This document shows positions 44,187 to 52,788 of a DNA stretch of 64,000 nt, one piece after another (positions within the stretch are counted from its first letter, which is position 1; each line of letters begins with the position of its first letter). This stretch comes from Desulforhopalus singaporensis (lineage in GTDB: Bacteria > Desulfobacterota > Desulfobulbia > Desulfobulbales > Desulfocapsaceae). A program made the translations under genes and the position numbers. Where the stretch lies: the NCBI RefSeq assembly GCF_900104445.1, contig NZ_FNJI01000010.1, forward strand, positions 62,001-126,000, written 5' to 3'. Under the pieces are notes generated by a model. That model was not told the origin of the DNA. It did not search any database and saw nothing but the letters and a program-made list of their open reading frames with translations.

Positions 44187-45983
44187 ATGAAAAACATCAG
44201 AAATTTTTGTATTATTGCGCACATAGACCACGGAAAATCGACCCTTGCCGACCGGATGATCCAACTTTGCGACCTTGTCACCGAGCGGGAATTCAAAGAC
44301 CAGCTGCTCGACAACATGGACATTGAAAGAGAGCGCGGCATCACCATCAAGAGCCAGACCATCTGTCTCCCATACACGGCAAAAGACGGCAAGCCCTACC
44401 TCCTCAACCTCGTGGATACTCCCGGACATGTCGACTTCAGTTACGAAGTTTCCAGGGCGCTCAGCTCCTGTGAAGGTGCGCTGCTGCTCATCGATGCCGC
44501 CCAGGGGGTCGAGGCGCAGACACTGGCAAACCTCTATCTGGCGATGGAAAATGATCTGGAAATCATTCCCGTTATCAATAAAATCGATCTTCCGTCGGCA
44601 GAACCTGAGAGAGTCGCGCTGCAGATCGAGGAGGACCTCGGCCTCGACAGTTCCGACATCCAGCTCTGTTCGGCCAAGACCGGTGCCGGAGTCGAGGACA
44701 TTTTCGAGGCCATAGTCAGCCTGCTTCCCCCGCCCGAAGGAGACCCGGATGCTCCGCTCCAGCTCCTTATTTTCGACGCCAATTATGATCCTTTCAGAGG
44801 GACCATTATCTCCGTCAGGGTAATAAACGGAACAGTCAAGCCGGGGGAGACGATCAAGTTCATGTCCAACAACCAGCAGTACAGGGTTGAAGAAGTCGGG
44901 CTTTTCAAACTGCGTAAAGAACCACAAAAGCAGCTGTCTGCAGGGCAGGTCGGTTATATTCTTGCCGGTATAAAGACCGTAGCCGACACCAGACCGGGCG
45001 ACACCATCACCCACGCGGCAAAACCAGCGGCCTCTCCTCTGCCCGGATTCAAAGAGATCCAGCAGGTGGTTTTCTCATCGCTCTACCCTATCAGTACCGA
45101 TGAATACGAAGATCTTGCCGCAGCGCTTGAAAAACTCAAACTCAATGACGCCGCCCTCACTTTCGAGAAAGATTCTTCGGCGGCTCTCGGCTTTGGATTC
45201 AGGTGCGGATTTCTCGGCCTGCTCCACCTGGAGGTTATCCAGGAACGGCTGGAACGGGAGTTTGATATCTCCCTGATACTCACCGTGCCTTCAGTTCAGT
45301 ACATCTTCTACCTTTCCGACGGAACCCGGCTTACCGTTGATAACCCCGCCCATTATCCGGACCCCGGCCATATCGATAAGATCGAGGAGCCTTTCATCAA
45401 GGCTACCATCCTGATGCCTGAAAAATATATGGGACCGGTTATGACCCTGTGCATGGAAAGAAGGGGCGAAAACACCAGTTTTCACTACCCCACCCCCGGT
45501 CGCATCGAACTCAACTGCGAACTGCCCCTGGCCGAAGTAATCTATGACTTTTACGACAAGCTCAAATCCATTACCCAGGGGTACGGCTCTTTTGATTACG
45601 AGATGCTCGATTACCGTAAGAGTGACCTGGCCAAACTTGACATTCTCGTCAATGGAGAAGTGGTTGACGCCCTGTCGCAGCTGGTTCACAAAAGCAACGC
45701 GAGAGCACGGGGACTCCACGCATGTGAAATGCTCAAGCAGGAGATCCCCAGACAGATGTTCAAGATCGCCATCCAGGCGGCCATCGGCGGCACCATTATT
45801 GCCAGGACCAATGTGTCGGCACTGAGAAAAGATGTTACAGCAAAATGTTACGGCGGCGACATTAGCCGGAAGCGCAAACTTCTTGAAAAACAGAAAGCCG
45901 GGAAAAAACGCATGAAGACGGTCGGTAATGTGGATATCCCCCAAAACGCTTTCCTGGCGGTGCTGAAATCGGATCACCAGTAA
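44187..45983 (+). CDS. lepA: Elongation factor 4 (LepA)
   Basis: 598 residues from ATG 44187 ([19 protein letters not shown]). The ORF track start at a TTG 24 bases upstream is not needed. GTPase motifs: AHIDHGKST (G1), DTPGHVDF (G3, with the catalytic His) and NKID (G4). Domain [17 protein letters not shown], and the LepA-specific C-terminal domain ([76 protein letters not shown]) are complete. It acts on stalled or mistranslocated ribosomes. It is convergent with the EamA transporter. Confidence 0.97.
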   Translation: MKNIRNFCIIAHIDHGKSTLADRMIQLCDLVTEREFKDQLLDNMDIERERGITIKSQTICLPYTAKDGKPYLLNLVDTPGHVDFSYEVSRALSSCEGALLLIDAAQGVEAQTLANLYLAMENDLEIIPVINKIDLPSAEPERVALQIEEDLGLDSSDIQLCSAKTGAGVEDIFEAIVSLLPPPEGDPDAPLQLLIFDANYDPFRGTIISVRVINGTVKPGETIKFMSNNQQYRVEEVGLFKLRKEPQKQLSAGQVGYILAGIKTVADTRPGDTITHAAKPAASPLPGFKEIQQVVFSSLYPISTDEYEDLAAALEKLKLNDAALTFEKDSSAALGFGFRCGFLGLLHLEVIQERLEREFDISLILTVPSVQYIFYLSDGTRLTVDNPAHYPDPGHIDKIEEPFIKATILMPEKYMGPVMTLCMERRGENTSFHYPTPGRIELNCELPLAEVIYDFYDKLKSITQGYGSFDYEMLDYRKSDLAKLDILVNGEVVDALSQLVHKSNARARGLHACEMLKQEIPRQMFKIAIQAAIGGTIIARTNVSALRKDVTAKCYGGDISRKRKLLEKQKAGKKRMKTVGNVDIPQNAFLAVLKSDHQ

Positions 45984-45996
45984 AAGTTGTTCTGTT

Positions 45997-46012
45997 GCAG
46001 GCTACTGCCTGC
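45997..46012 (+). terminator. Short hairpin after lepA
   Basis: GCAGGC and GCCTGC pair around TACT, followed by CTTTCCTATTT. It is a short and weak candidate terminator between convergent lepA and the EamA gene. Confidence 0.45.
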
Positions 46013-46017
46013 CTTTC

Positions 46018-46902
46018 CTATTTCTGCTTCCTGGTTGTAACGGCCTGTATAACAAGCCCTGTTACGACCAGGAGAAGGCCCGCCAGTGATGAAATGAAAA
46101 TCTTTTCCCCTACCAGGAAATGAATCAGAAAAAGAGAGAGGAACGGAGCGATGAAGATAAGGTTGGCCAGCTTTGCCGAACTGCTGGTCAACTTTAACGC
46201 CGTCAGCCACAGGACAAACGCAATTCCCATTTCAAAAAACCCGATATAGGCGGCGCCAACAAACCCCTTTACGGAAATTTTCCCGCCGCCGGTCCATAGA
46301 AAATAACAGCCGGTAAAAGGCAGGGCGCAGAGAAAGTTTAAAAACAACCCGACCACCGGATCTCGCTTGTCCCTGGCGTTAAGCAGCCAGTACAACGCCC
46401 AGATGACAGTCGACAAAAGCGCAACGGCGACGCCCTTGGGGGTGTCGAATTTCAGCGACAACAGGTCCCCTCTCGTGGCTACCACAAGCACCCCGGCGTA
46501 GCAGACGGCTACCGCCAGCCACTGATTCCGCGAGACCCGCTGACCGAGAATCGGAATTGACAAAACGGTCATGGTTATTGCCCAGGTATAATTGATTATC
46601 TGGGCCTGCTGGGCGGGTAAAAGATCATAGGCGGCAAAAATAGTGAGATAATAACTGAAGGGGTTCAGAAAGCCGAAGCCGAACGAGACGAGAAATTCCC
46701 TGGGGGAGATGGCCATCAGCAACACCAGTTTCTGCTGGACAACCAGTATGACAAACAGCACGCAAAGAGATACTGCTGAAGAGTAAAACAGCAGTTCGAT
46801 AACCGTCAGCAGCCCCAGGGTCAATTTGGACACCGTTGCAATGGTTGACCACAGGCCAACCGTTGTAAGCGCGAGCAGGTACGACTTTTTCTGGTTGTCC
46901 AT
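46018..46902 (-). CDS. EamA/DMT family transporter
   Basis: 294 residues from ATG 46902 (MDNQKKSYLLALTTVGLW), with GGAGAGAG upstream. Ten hydrophobic helices in two repeats of five are visible, each half with the EamA pattern (GLWSTIATVSKL in the first, YIGFFEMGIAFVLWLTALK in the second). Such carriers export or exchange small metabolites across the inner membrane; the substrate is unknown. It is last of the minus-strand run GT2, HAD protein, 80-residue protein, EamA. Confidence 0.88.
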   Translation of the reverse strand: MDNQKKSYLLALTTVGLWSTIATVSKLTLGLLTVIELLFYSSAVSLCVLFVILVVQQKLVLLMAISPREFLVSFGFGFLNPFSYYLTIFAAYDLLPAQQAQIINYTWAITMTVLSIPILGQRVSRNQWLAVAVCYAGVLVVATRGDLLSLKFDTPKGVAVALLSTVIWALYWLLNARDKRDPVVGLFLNFLCALPFTGCYFLWTGGGKISVKGFVGAAYIGFFEMGIAFVLWLTALKLTSSSAKLANLIFIAPFLSLFLIHFLVGEKIFISSLAGLLLVVTGLVIQAVTTRKQK

Positions 46903-46958
46903 GGTCGCTCTCTCCACCCCTGGTCTTTTTGCCGGCAACTGTTGGAACTACGACCGGA

Positions 46959-47201
46959 TCATCGCTTCCTGACTCTGCCGACAATCCGCTTTACGGGACC
47001 CAGCCGATGGCCGTATCTGGCGTTGATGTAATAGATCGGGTAGCCGAAGAAATGCAGGAGACCGACAACAACCAGGCACCTGATTCCAGGACCTCCGCGC
47101 AAATTACCCACCGGAACGATTTTGCCGAAGGCGGCAAGCTTCATCACCCTTATGATCCCGTTCCCGGTAAGGTCGAATCGACTGTTCTGTACTCTTTTCA
47201 C
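46959..47201 (-). CDS. Small uncharacterised protein coupled to the HAD gene
   Basis: 80 residues, GTG start overlapping the stop of the HAD gene by four bases (GTGA), the classic layout for translational coupling. The sequence has one hydrophobic stretch (IRCLVVVGLLHFFGYPIYYI) and is basic at both ends (IVGRVRKR at the C-terminus), so a small membrane-associated protein is plausible. I do not recognise a family. The overlap and the absence of another gene here favour a real gene over a chance ORF. Confidence 0.5.
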   Translation of the reverse strand: MKRVQNSRFDLTGNGIIRVMKLAAFGKIVPVGNLRGGPGIRCLVVVGLLHFFGYPIYYINARYGHRLGPVKRIVGRVRKR

Positions 47202-49252
47202 TCGTTAATCCTCTCACGCAGGTGGCGGAAAAAAGCTCTTGCACGAATAAAGGGATCGAATTTCAGCTGCAACTGAGACCGGTCCCAGAGCGGGGTAAAA
47301 CCTTTTGCAAAATCCGCTTTCGGTTTCTTCTGTCCATGGAAATCGTCGAGATGATGCTGGTGCCTTATCTGTGCCACTTCCCGGGCTGCGGGAAACGCCA
47401 GCTTGTTCACCAGAACGGAATTGATCCACGGTTTATAATCGGCAAACTCATAGCCCAAGAGAGCCGCTGCGGCTCCGAACCGTTCCGCCGAATCTATTAT
47501 TCCCTGTTGCAGGGGTGCAAAATAACTGTCTTGCTCCAGCTCCGCCCTGCCTATCTCATCGTCGGTTTTCCGGAAAACCAGTTTATAGCCGTCGCCATCA
47601 CACTCGTATCCGTTCAGGGTCGGGTGGGGAGCCCTGCACGCTTCTTCAAAGATATCACGGGCGTAAAACAGAGTTGAAGCCGCAAGATCGAACCTGTCCC
47701 GATCATAAACCACTCCGGCAATACGGTTTTTTTCTTCAACCGGGTACGGAATTCCGCGGGTTGCCCCGAACAGGTAGCCGAAACATTGCGGAATATCTTC
47801 CCTGTGACTTACAGCCTCAAAAAGAAACCTCTGGATCGAACCGAGCCACCCGATATCCACCACGGCAACCTTATCGTGATGGAAAAAACCGATATCTTCG
47901 AGGTACCGCTGCAAAGCAAGATTACTGTCTCTGGTCTGCCGTTTCACCTCACCCTGGAATTCGGCATCTTCGAGCATGGTTTCAAAACGTTTTCTGTTCT
48001 GCGGATCATAGCCGTCGTGTATATGGCTCAGGCAGGTATCCTCGCCGATGCCGTGTTTGGCGAGGATACCACTAAATTTTTCCGCCTCAAGGCCAAAAAT
48101 CCTGCAAAGATCACGAAAATCGCGATTGCCGGGGGGGAGAAAGGCGATACTTGCATTTGTCTTGGTGAGTCCCTGAACAGCACATGCCGCAGGGGCCAGC
48201 GCCATCCTGCTCACATACAGGTACTCGATATCCGGAACCTTTTTCCCGGCGTAGAGGATGGGGACAGCTTTTTCCCAGTAATTCTTGAAAGTCCACCCTT
48301 CACGACTGAGGAAAAAGATCTTCTTGATGTCGTTTTCCAGGCACAACTCGGCAACCCTCTGAACAAAAAGACCGATCAGCGGTCCGATGAAATTGTACCC
48401 TTCGACATAAAGAGGCGATCGCCTGGAGTTTTCCTTTTCGTGAGGAGCCATCAGCTGCTGGAGCAGCCTCCCGCGCCAGAACGGCTTGCCGTCACTGTAG
48501 TTGTAGTATCTCTTGACAATCGATCTTCTCTGCTCTTCTGCAGGATCGCGAATGATCAGCGATTCGATACCAAACTCCGCCGCCCTCAGTCCGTCCGAGA
48601 TCGGATTATCACCAATATGGACCCAACTCTGCGGGTCTATGCCAAATTTTTTCGCAACATGGGAAAAAGCCCTCCCGGAGGCCTTTGCCAGGAAAGTATC
48701 GGCCGAAGAAACAACGGCGGTTACGTAGCCAGACAGCCCCGCATGCTCGACCAGCTTCTCCAGATGGGTAGCCGGCAGGTACATGTCGGAAATTATATAG
48801 ATCTCTTTGCCGGCTGTCCAAAGCGTTTCAAGCCACTCCACCAGCTCCAGGCGAGGCACCAGCATGCTGTTTTCCATCTTCAGCTCAAAATCGGTCACCT
48901 CACCGAGCAGACCGGGACTGTAGCTGTCGCCGAAAAGTTGTTCAAGCAGTTCGCCCATAAAACGTGGGTAACAAGCCTCGTGATCGTCAAACTGCTGCCC
49001 CGTCCGGGCACGGTGGGCGGCCTCTATTTGATCTCTCTGACGCTGCACGCTCTGCCAGCCTACGGAAATCCGCGCCCGTGCTGCCAGCCGGGAGATATAT
49101 CTTGCTACCGGCAGCTTGACCAGGTCAGGATCATGAATTCTGCGAATAAGCAGGGTGTCGAAAAGATCAAAGGAAAAAACTTTCTTGTGTGCACTTCTGT
49201 TCTTTCCCGCACCAATCAGCGAACGTAAGGAATAGTGTGTTTCAAAAGCCAT
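47198..49252 (-). CDS. HAD superfamily protein with large C-terminal domain, surface-polysaccharide type
   Basis: 684 residues. The N-terminal HAD domain begins KVFSFDLFDTLL (nucleophile Asp), then IYIISDMYLPATHLEKL and HIGDNPISDGLRAAEFGI, the HAD motif III/IV with the metal-binding acidic residues. The C-terminal half (from about residue 290) has KIFFLSREGWTFKNYWEK and DKVAVVDIGWLGSIQ, and looks like the second domain seen in HAD proteins of capsule and O-antigen clusters. Its chemistry is unknown. It adjoins a GT2 glycosyltransferase and a transporter, so a role in a surface glycan is inferred. It is likely cytosolic; no signal or helices. Confidence 0.75.
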   Translation of the reverse strand: MAFETHYSLRSLIGAGKNRSAHKKVFSFDLFDTLLIRRIHDPDLVKLPVARYISRLAARARISVGWQSVQRQRDQIEAAHRARTGQQFDDHEACYPRFMGELLEQLFGDSYSPGLLGEVTDFELKMENSMLVPRLELVEWLETLWTAGKEIYIISDMYLPATHLEKLVEHAGLSGYVTAVVSSADTFLAKASGRAFSHVAKKFGIDPQSWVHIGDNPISDGLRAAEFGIESLIIRDPAEEQRRSIVKRYYNYSDGKPFWRGRLLQQLMAPHEKENSRRSPLYVEGYNFIGPLIGLFVQRVAELCLENDIKKIFFLSREGWTFKNYWEKAVPILYAGKKVPDIEYLYVSRMALAPAACAVQGLTKTNASIAFLPPGNRDFRDLCRIFGLEAEKFSGILAKHGIGEDTCLSHIHDGYDPQNRKRFETMLEDAEFQGEVKRQTRDSNLALQRYLEDIGFFHHDKVAVVDIGWLGSIQRFLFEAVSHREDIPQCFGYLFGATRGIPYPVEEKNRIAGVVYDRDRFDLAASTLFYARDIFEEACRAPHPTLNGYECDGDGYKLVFRKTDDEIGRAELEQDSYFAPLQQGIIDSAERFGAAAALLGYEFADYKPWINSVLVNKLAFPAAREVAQIRHQHHLDDFHGQKKPKADFAKGFTPLWDRSQLQLKFDPFIRARAFFRHLRERINE

Positions 49253-49276
49253 AGATGTAACGAGAGCCTCTTGTTG

Positions 49277-50230
49277 TTATGAGGGCAGTTTTTTGGCCAG
49301 CCACGCCCGCAGACTCATGATCAGTGTTTTTAACGCTGGCCGGACTCCCGGCATGACCGCCGGTTCCAGCTGGGACCTGACGTCATGCAGTTCGTTGCCC
49401 AGGTCAATGAGCCTCTGGCCGCCGGTTTCGGCGTAAAGCCGGTCTTGCTGCCCGACCTTGGCCGCCATATATTTACGTATCAGCTGCTGATCCTGCTCGC
49501 GGCCTATAATAGCCGCCTCGCCAAGGGTGTTGCCGGGATGAATCCGGTAGTAGAGGAGTTTGTCATCGGCCATGTAGTGCACCGACTCGGGATAGGCCAG
49601 CATCATCCTGAAGATGTAGTCGTAGTCGTGCAGATACCTCAGAGAACAGAACTTTCCTACTTTTTCCGCAGCCTCCGCGGTCATGAACAGGTTGGAGGTA
49701 GTAACCATGAAATTGCCGTTTAAAAAAGCGGCATAGATGTCGCCCGACTCAAAGTAGCATTTTCTGTTGCCGCTGTGCCACCGGTTCCAGCCGAAATCAG
49801 GATCCTGAAAGATCTGTCCATCGTCGGAAATCGGAATCACATCGGTTATTACACATTGGGCCCCCGTTTTTTTCTGGTAAGCCACTATTTTTTCAAACCG
49901 GTCCCGGGTATAGACATCGTCGGAATTCAAAATAGCGACGTACTTTCCCCGCACCATCGAGAGACCGCGATTAATAGTGTTGTAGGCGTCCTGATTTTCC
50001 TGATGGTAATAGCTCAACCGCCGGTCGCTGTAGCTCTTAACCACCTTGCCGGTATTGTCGGTCGAACCGTCATCTATCACAATGAGCTCTAAATCAGCAA
50101 TCGTCTGACGCAGGACGCTCTCCACTGCTTCGCCGATAAATTTTTCATGATTGTAAGCCGGAATAATCACCGAGATAAGTGGCGAATCTGGTTTCACCGT
50201 TTTTTCCTCCAAATCATCAAAACTACCCAT
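49277..50230 (-). CDS. Family 2 glycosyltransferase
   Basis: 317 residues of the GT-A fold: SVIIPAYNHEKFIGEAVESVLRQTIADLELIVIDDGSTDNTGKVV, then GKYVAILNSDDVYTRDRFEKIV with the DxD-type metal site (SDD), and LRYLHDYDYIFRMMLA, a conserved acceptor-side motif. It transfers a sugar from a nucleotide-sugar to a growing glycan at the cytosolic face. The donor cannot be predicted. It ends 25 bases before the HAD gene and probably heads that operon. Confidence 0.93.
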   Translation of the reverse strand: MGSFDDLEEKTVKPDSPLISVIIPAYNHEKFIGEAVESVLRQTIADLELIVIDDGSTDNTGKVVKSYSDRRLSYYHQENQDAYNTINRGLSMVRGKYVAILNSDDVYTRDRFEKIVAYQKKTGAQCVITDVIPISDDGQIFQDPDFGWNRWHSGNRKCYFESGDIYAAFLNGNFMVTTSNLFMTAEAAEKVGKFCSLRYLHDYDYIFRMMLAYPESVHYMADDKLLYYRIHPGNTLGEAAIIGREQDQQLIRKYMAAKVGQQDRLYAETGGQRLIDLGNELHDVRSQLEPAVMPGVRPALKTLIMSLRAWLAKKLPS

Positions 50231-50470
50231 CCAAACGATAACGACTACCCCCTGGTACGGTTTGTTTTCATCTTTTCCTGGGACCGTATTCGAGAGCCTG
50301 GAAACCGCTTCTGCACCGACCGGTCTTGATTACTGCGGACACGCCCTACCTAATGAATTAGCGGCATCAAGTCAAGAGTTACTTGTTGTGTCCGGTTTCC
50401 CGCAGGTATAAGAGACACGCCGCTTTCCCGCCACACCTGGCTGCCGTGTCAGCATGAGCCTTAACGGTTG

Positions 50471-51136
50471 TCAGTCTTTGTCCATCAACCCCTCAAGATC
50501 AAGCAGGTGGATCTGCCGTCCTTCAACAGCAATAAGCCCCTCTGTACTCATCCTGGAAAAAATTCTCGACAGGGTTTCCGGTATGGTGCCAAGAAGAGAT
50601 GCGAGCTGACCTTTTGAGATATCAAGTGTAACCGATTCCTCACTGCCCTGCTCTTCACTGAGGTATAAAAGATAACTGGCCAGACGTGCGGGAACCTCTT
50701 TTAATGAAAGATTTTCGATCTGGGTTGCGAATCGCCTCAGCCTCATTGATAAAACGGCAAGCATGTTCAAGGCGATGGCGGGATTTCTTTCAACCAGGGC
50801 AACGAACTCTTTTCTCGGAAAAAACAACGTACGGCTGTTTTGCAGTGCTTCAGCGGTGGCCGGAAAAGGTTTACCGTGGAAAACGGGAACTTCGCCAAAG
50901 GGCTCCCCCGCACCGAAGATGTGGAGGATATGTTCCTTGCCCGAGGGGGATATTTTAAAAATCTTGACCCTGCCTTCGGCCACCATGTAAAAACCGACGC
51001 TTATATCTCCTTCAAAAAAAATTGTCTCCCCCCTCTGGTAGGTCTTTTCTATGGCTATTGCCGCAAGCTCATCTATCTGGGAGGACGGCAGTCCGGCAAA
51101 GAAGCCGCTGTTTTCAATGGTTGTTTTTTTTGTCAT
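50471..51136 (-). CDS. Crp/Fnr family transcriptional regulator
   Basis: 221 residues: an N-terminal cyclic-nucleotide-type beta-roll (YQRGETIFFEGDISVGFYMVAEGRVKIFKISPSGKEHILHIFGAGEPFGEVPVFHGKPFPATAEAL), a dimerisation helix, and a C-terminal winged helix (ISKGQLASLLGTIPETLSRIFSRMSTEGLI). The N-terminal cysteines of Fnr are absent, so it does not carry an oxygen-sensing cluster. The GEVPVFHGKPFPATAEAL stretch resembles the HcpR nitrosative-stress regulators of sulfate reducers, but this is a resemblance only. It is divergent from dinB across about 300 bases. Confidence 0.85.
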   Translation of the reverse strand: MTKKTTIENSGFFAGLPSSQIDELAAIAIEKTYQRGETIFFEGDISVGFYMVAEGRVKIFKISPSGKEHILHIFGAGEPFGEVPVFHGKPFPATAEALQNSRTLFFPRKEFVALVERNPAIALNMLAVLSMRLRRFATQIENLSLKEVPARLASYLLYLSEEQGSEESVTLDISKGQLASLLGTIPETLSRIFSRMSTEGLIAVEGRQIHLLDLEGLMDKD

Positions 51137-51320
51137 TGCAGGTAAACGAAATAGTAGTTTATACCGGAAGCAGTCATCTTTTTATTGCTCAATGAGCCGC
51201 ACTCATGGTCATATAATCTCAGCCGACAGCAAAGCTTGTCTGACACTGTCAACTCCGCATATCACGACAACACCGGAGGCGCAATTTCAGTAACTTTTCA
51301 GACGCCAACAAAAATTCTTT

Positions 51321-51336
51321 GTCTGAACAGACTGTT
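51321..51336. promoter_or_regulatory. Overlapping palindromes upstream of dinB, possible operator
   Basis: GTCTG-AA-CAGAC (51321-51332) and AACAG-A-CTGTT (51326-51336) overlap in one 16-base site, 109 bases before the first dinB ATG. TATACT at 51359-51364 could be a -10 box. An SOS (LexA) operator would suit dinB, but the motif is not one I know for this group. Confidence 0.35.
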
Positions 51337-51423
51337 ACATGACACAAGAAAGAAACATTATACTTATTTTTTATCTTTTTTACACGCACTTCCTGAAAAA
51401 GTGGCCGGACAGAAATAATCAGG

Positions 51424-51601
51424 ACCAGAACCTCACCGCAGACCATGAGCCCGAACCGCAAAATAATCCATATCGACATGGATGCCTTCTATGCCAGCGT
51501 GGAACAAAGAGAACCAGAACCTCACCGCAGGCCATGAGCCCGAACCGCAAAATAATCCATATCGACATGGATGCCTTCTATGCCAGCGTGGAACAAAGAG
51601 A
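51424..51601 (+). repeat. 89-bp perfect-length tandem duplication across the dinB start
   Basis: Two adjacent 89-base copies, 51424-51512 and 51513-51601, are identical except for one A/G transition (GACCATG in copy 1, GGCCATG in copy 2). Each contains the dinB start ATG and the first 22 codons. 89 is not a multiple of three, so the copies are in different frames. Confidence 0.97.
51445..51537 (+). CDS. 30-codon leader ORF from the duplicated dinB start
   Basis: Copy 1 of the duplication keeps its own ATG at 51445 and encodes the first 22 residues of DinB (MSPNRKIIHIDMDAFYASVEQR), then runs out of frame as EPEPHRRP and ends at TGA 51535-51537. The TGA overlaps the real dinB ATG at 51534 as ATGA, so a ribosome finishing the leader could reinitiate on dinB. 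It is probably non-functional as a peptide, but could affect dinB translation. Confidence 0.55.
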   Translation: MSPNRKIIHIDMDAFYASVEQREPEPHRRP

Positions 51602-52619
51602 CACGCCGGCATACCGCGGCAAACCGGTTATCGTCGGCGGAAACCCACATTCAAGAGGAGTTGTCGCCGCCTGTTCGTATGAAGCCAGATCCTTCGGGGT
51701 CCATTCGGCCATGCCGTGCCGGAAGGCGGCAACGCTCTGTCCCCATGCTGTTTTTGTAAGACCGAGAATGGATCGTTACAAGGAGGTGTCGAACCAGGTG
51801 ATGGATATTTTCCGAGAATACACCGACCTGGTGGAACCGCTCTCCCTTGATGAAGCGTTCCTCGATGTCACCGACAACCCATATCACGATTCAGCAACCT
51901 TGATTGCCCGCCGGATCCGGCAGCAGATCCGGGAAAAACTCAACCTTACCGCTTCAGCCGGTGTCTCCTGTAATAAATTTCTTGCCAAAGTGGCATCGGA
52001 GATCAACAAACCGGACGGTATAGCGACGATTCCCCCGGAGCAAGCCATAGCATTTATCAACACCCTGCCTGTTGGTAAATTTTTCGGGGTCGGCAGGGTA
52101 ACGGAACAGAAAATGGTCAAGCTCGGCATAAAAACCGGGGAAGACCTGGCCAAAAGATCCCGGGATTCCCTTATTTTCCACTTTGGCAAGGCCGGCAGCT
52201 TTTTTTATGATATCGCACGGGGCAAAGATACAAGGCGGGTAGAACCCAGCCGCCAGAGAAAGTCACTGGGCAGCGAGACAACGCTGTCAAGCGATACCAG
52301 CGACCTCTCTGAAATTTCAACCATTCTTGGGGACCTCTCGGAAAAACTGGTCCGGGCCATGGACACCAAGCATACCTGCGGCTGCACCCTCACCCTGAAG
52401 GTTCGGTACGACAATTTTGAAACGATAACCAGAAGTGTTACGGTGCCCAGGCCGATACAGGGGCGGGATGAAATCGATCACCTGCTGCCTCGTCTTCTCC
52501 ATGCCACCCAGGCCGGAACCAGGAAAGTGAGACTGCTCGGCCTGACCCTTTCAAAACTTACCGGCCCAAAAAAGGTGCCGGTACAGCTCTATCTCCCATT
52601 CATGGACAGATATCGATAA
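51534..52619 (+). CDS. dinB: DNA polymerase IV (Y-family)
   Basis: 361 residues from ATG 51534, the start in the second copy of the duplication; it is intact from here on. Catalytic motifs: HIDMDAFYASVEQ (Asp), SLDEAFLDVT (Asp and Glu) and GVSCNKFLAKVASEINKPDG, followed by thumb helix-hairpin-helix (VGRVTEQKMVKLGIKTGEDLAKRS) and the little-finger domain (SLGSETTLSSDTSD). Translesion synthesis on damaged templates, usually under SOS control. The longer ORF at 51339 reads through the duplication in a different frame and is not the real N-terminus. Confidence 0.93.
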   Translation: MSPNRKIIHIDMDAFYASVEQRDTPAYRGKPVIVGGNPHSRGVVAACSYEARSFGVHSAMPCRKAATLCPHAVFVRPRMDRYKEVSNQVMDIFREYTDLVEPLSLDEAFLDVTDNPYHDSATLIARRIRQQIREKLNLTASAGVSCNKFLAKVASEINKPDGIATIPPEQAIAFINTLPVGKFFGVGRVTEQKMVKLGIKTGEDLAKRSRDSLIFHFGKAGSFFYDIARGKDTRRVEPSRQRKSLGSETTLSSDTSDLSEISTILGDLSEKLVRAMDTKHTCGCTLTLKVRYDNFETITRSVTVPRPIQGRDEIDHLLPRLLHATQAGTRKVRLLGLTLSKLTGPKKVPVQLYLPFMDRYR

Positions 52620-52788
52620 AATCCCGAAAAAACAAACCGTTAAAACAAACATTAAGGAACCGCAGGTTCATCACCATCTTGATATACAAATTATTATTGT
52701 AAAAAATACTTGAGCGGGATGCCCCTGACAGATACCATCAGTTACAAAAGAGTCATGAACCCATCAAAAACAACACCCGGAAAAATCA

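Noticed and set aside
47786-49228. 480-residue plus-strand ORF
   Set aside because: Antisense to the HAD gene, in a composition typical of shadow frames (Arg/Pro/His-rich, no motifs).
51339-51533. Long N-terminal extension of DinB
   Set aside because: It arises because the 89-bp duplication keeps a frame open by chance; the conserved N-terminus starts at 51534.
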